DNA of 64,000 nucleotides from Hydrogenophaga sp. (GTDB lineage Bacteria; Pseudomonadota; Gammaproteobacteria; Burkholderiales; Burkholderiaceae_C), in assembly GCF_019264445.1 (NCBI RefSeq), contig NZ_JAHVAB010000076.1, forward strand, positions 51,992 through 115,991, written 5' to 3'. Shown piece after piece: positions 63,278 to 64,000 of this stretch; within the stretch, counting starts at the first letter, position 1; every line of letters starts with the position of its first letter. The notes under the pieces were generated by a model. The model did no database searches. It had not been told where the DNA came from and saw nothing but the letters and a program-made list of their open reading frames with translations. The position numbers were made by a program, and so were the translations under genes.

Positions 63278-64000
63278 TCAAGCGGCCCGCCTGGGGCGGA
63301 ACGGGACGACGTTGTTCGGCGACAGGTCCGGCAGGGCGTTGTCGTCCTGCCGAACGTCCGCGACAACTGCCGTCTGTTCGGCGTTCGACGGTGCGTTGAC
63401 GACCTGCTTCATGGTCAGCGACGCGCCTTGCTTCAGCCGGCGCTGACCACGGTGCAGGCTGACTTGCTGCTGGTCGGCGAACGCCTCGTCCAGGCGCTTG
63501 GCTAGGCTGAGCGTGCACAGGTGGGTGTAGCGAAGCAGCATGCGGGTGTCTCGATGCCCGGAGAACGCTTGCAGGTCCACGAGCGAGAAGCCGCCAGGGA
63601 GCTTGGCGCCTGCATCTGCCACGCGGGAGATGGCCTCGTGTCGCAGGTCGTGAATGTGCAGGTCGTCGGCACCGACCAGGCCGACCGCCTCACAGATGCG
63701 CGCCCACGCCTTGCGCAGGGCGTCCAGGCTGAACGGGAAAACGAGCGTACCGGTGCGCGGCAGATGCTTCAGCAGCTCTATCAAGTCTTTGCGGAGCGGC
63801 AGCTTGCGGGGGCGGCCGTTCTTCGACTCGGGAATGAAGGCGGTCTGGTTGTCGAGGTCGATGCGGTCCCACGTCATCGACAGGGCCTCGCTGCGGCGGG
63901 CGCCGGTCATGAGTTGGAAGTTCACGAAGGTCTCGAACAGCGGTACGTGCACGTAGGTGGCTTCCGCTTCGGACGCATACGCAGCCCGCGCTGCGTTGAT
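63278..64000 (-). CDS. Tyrosine-type site-specific integrase (5' end beyond window edge)
   Basis: This is the catalytic C-terminal part of a phage-type tyrosine recombinase; the frame is open to the last base of the window, so the N-terminal part lies outside. The catalytic residues are visible: Arg in TGARRSEAL, Lys near KNGRPRKLPL, HDLRHEA (His-x-x-Arg), GHRD and the tyrosine in RYTHL. An unusual polar tail of about 75 residues follows the tyrosine. It probably integrates the element into tRNA-Pro(CGG). Confidence 0.9.
   Translation of the reverse strand: MNAARAAYASEAEATYVHVPLFETFVNFQLMTGARRSEALSMTWDRIDLDNQTAFIPESKNGRPRKLPLRKDLIELLKHLPRTGTLVFPFSLDALRKAWARICEAVGLVGADDLHIHDLRHEAISRVADAGAKLPGGFSLVDLQAFSGHRDTRMLLRYTHLCTLSLAKRLDEAFADQQQVSLHRGQRRLKQGASLTMKQVVNAPSNAEQTAVVADVRQDDNALPDLSPNNVVPFRPRRAA

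Larger units (their letters stand above)
53333..64000. mobile_element. Integrative mobilizable element (right end outside the window)
   Basis: The element starts at the tRNA-Pro fragment and continues past the window edge. It holds, in order, arm-like repeats, an excisionase-type gene, an HNH endonuclease, the NACHT/NYN cargo operon, a mobilization operon with MobF-type relaxase and coupling ATPase, and a tyrosine integrase. No mating-pair formation genes are seen, so transfer would need a helper plasmid or ICE. Cargo is noticeably poorer in G+C by eye than the pil genes on one side and the mobilization genes on the other. Confidence 0.8.

Overview
This window looks like chromosomal DNA from a high-GC betaproteobacterium of the order Burkholderiales, most likely family Comamonadaceae (a Hydrogenophaga- or Acidovorax-like genus is a guess). 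The main evidence is the gene order: pilNOPQ-aroKB-dgt-gltBD, an mla cluster running through ibaG-murA into a complete his cluster, tatABC, the petABC-sspAB block, secA-argJ and zapD-coaE-pilDCB.

From 1 to 53.2 kb the window is housekeeping. It opens inside pilN and continues through the type IV pilus alignment and secretin genes into shikimate genes, a dNTPase and an MFS exporter. A REP-associated transposase unit sits between these and gltBD (glutamate synthase), which has a sigma-54-type promoter directly upstream. The mla genes (retrograde phospholipid transport), an ABC-2 exporter, ibaG, murA and hisGDCBHAF-hisIE follow, with a LapA-like membrane gene inserted on the opposite strand between hisF and hisI. 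Next come hinT, tatABC, a DegS-like protease, a Nif3 protein, pdxA, mscL, the cytochrome bc1 operon, stringent starvation proteins SspA/SspB, tRNA-Thr(TGT), a DUF721 protein, an M23 peptidase, secA, argJ, a DUF815 ATPase and a Nudix hydrolase. On the minus strand, pilBCD-coaE-zapD-yacG form one run whose genes overlap or are closely spaced.

From 53.33 kb to the right edge lies an integrated, mobilizable element. Its left border is a 47-bp copy of the 3' end of tRNA-Pro(CGG), followed by short direct repeats that look like integrase or excisionase arm sites, and an AlpA-like excisionase gene. Its right part carries a mobilization operon (small ORF, ribbon-helix-helix protein, two-TM protein, TrwB/TraD-type coupling ATPase, MobF/TrwC-type relaxase-helicase) and a tyrosine integrase cut by the window edge. 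No type IV secretion genes are visible, so it is probably an integrative mobilizable element that borrows a helper machinery. The intact tRNA-Pro gene should lie just beyond the right edge.

The cargo between the excisionase gene and the mobilization operon is the most interesting part: an HNH endonuclease and a lower-GC, tightly packed operon of an unknown 90-residue protein, a NYN/PIN-like predicted ribonuclease and a 734-residue NACHT-type NTPase. I infer that this is an anti-phage defence operon (NACHT sensor plus NYN RNase effector); I know of no described system with this exact composition, but could not search.
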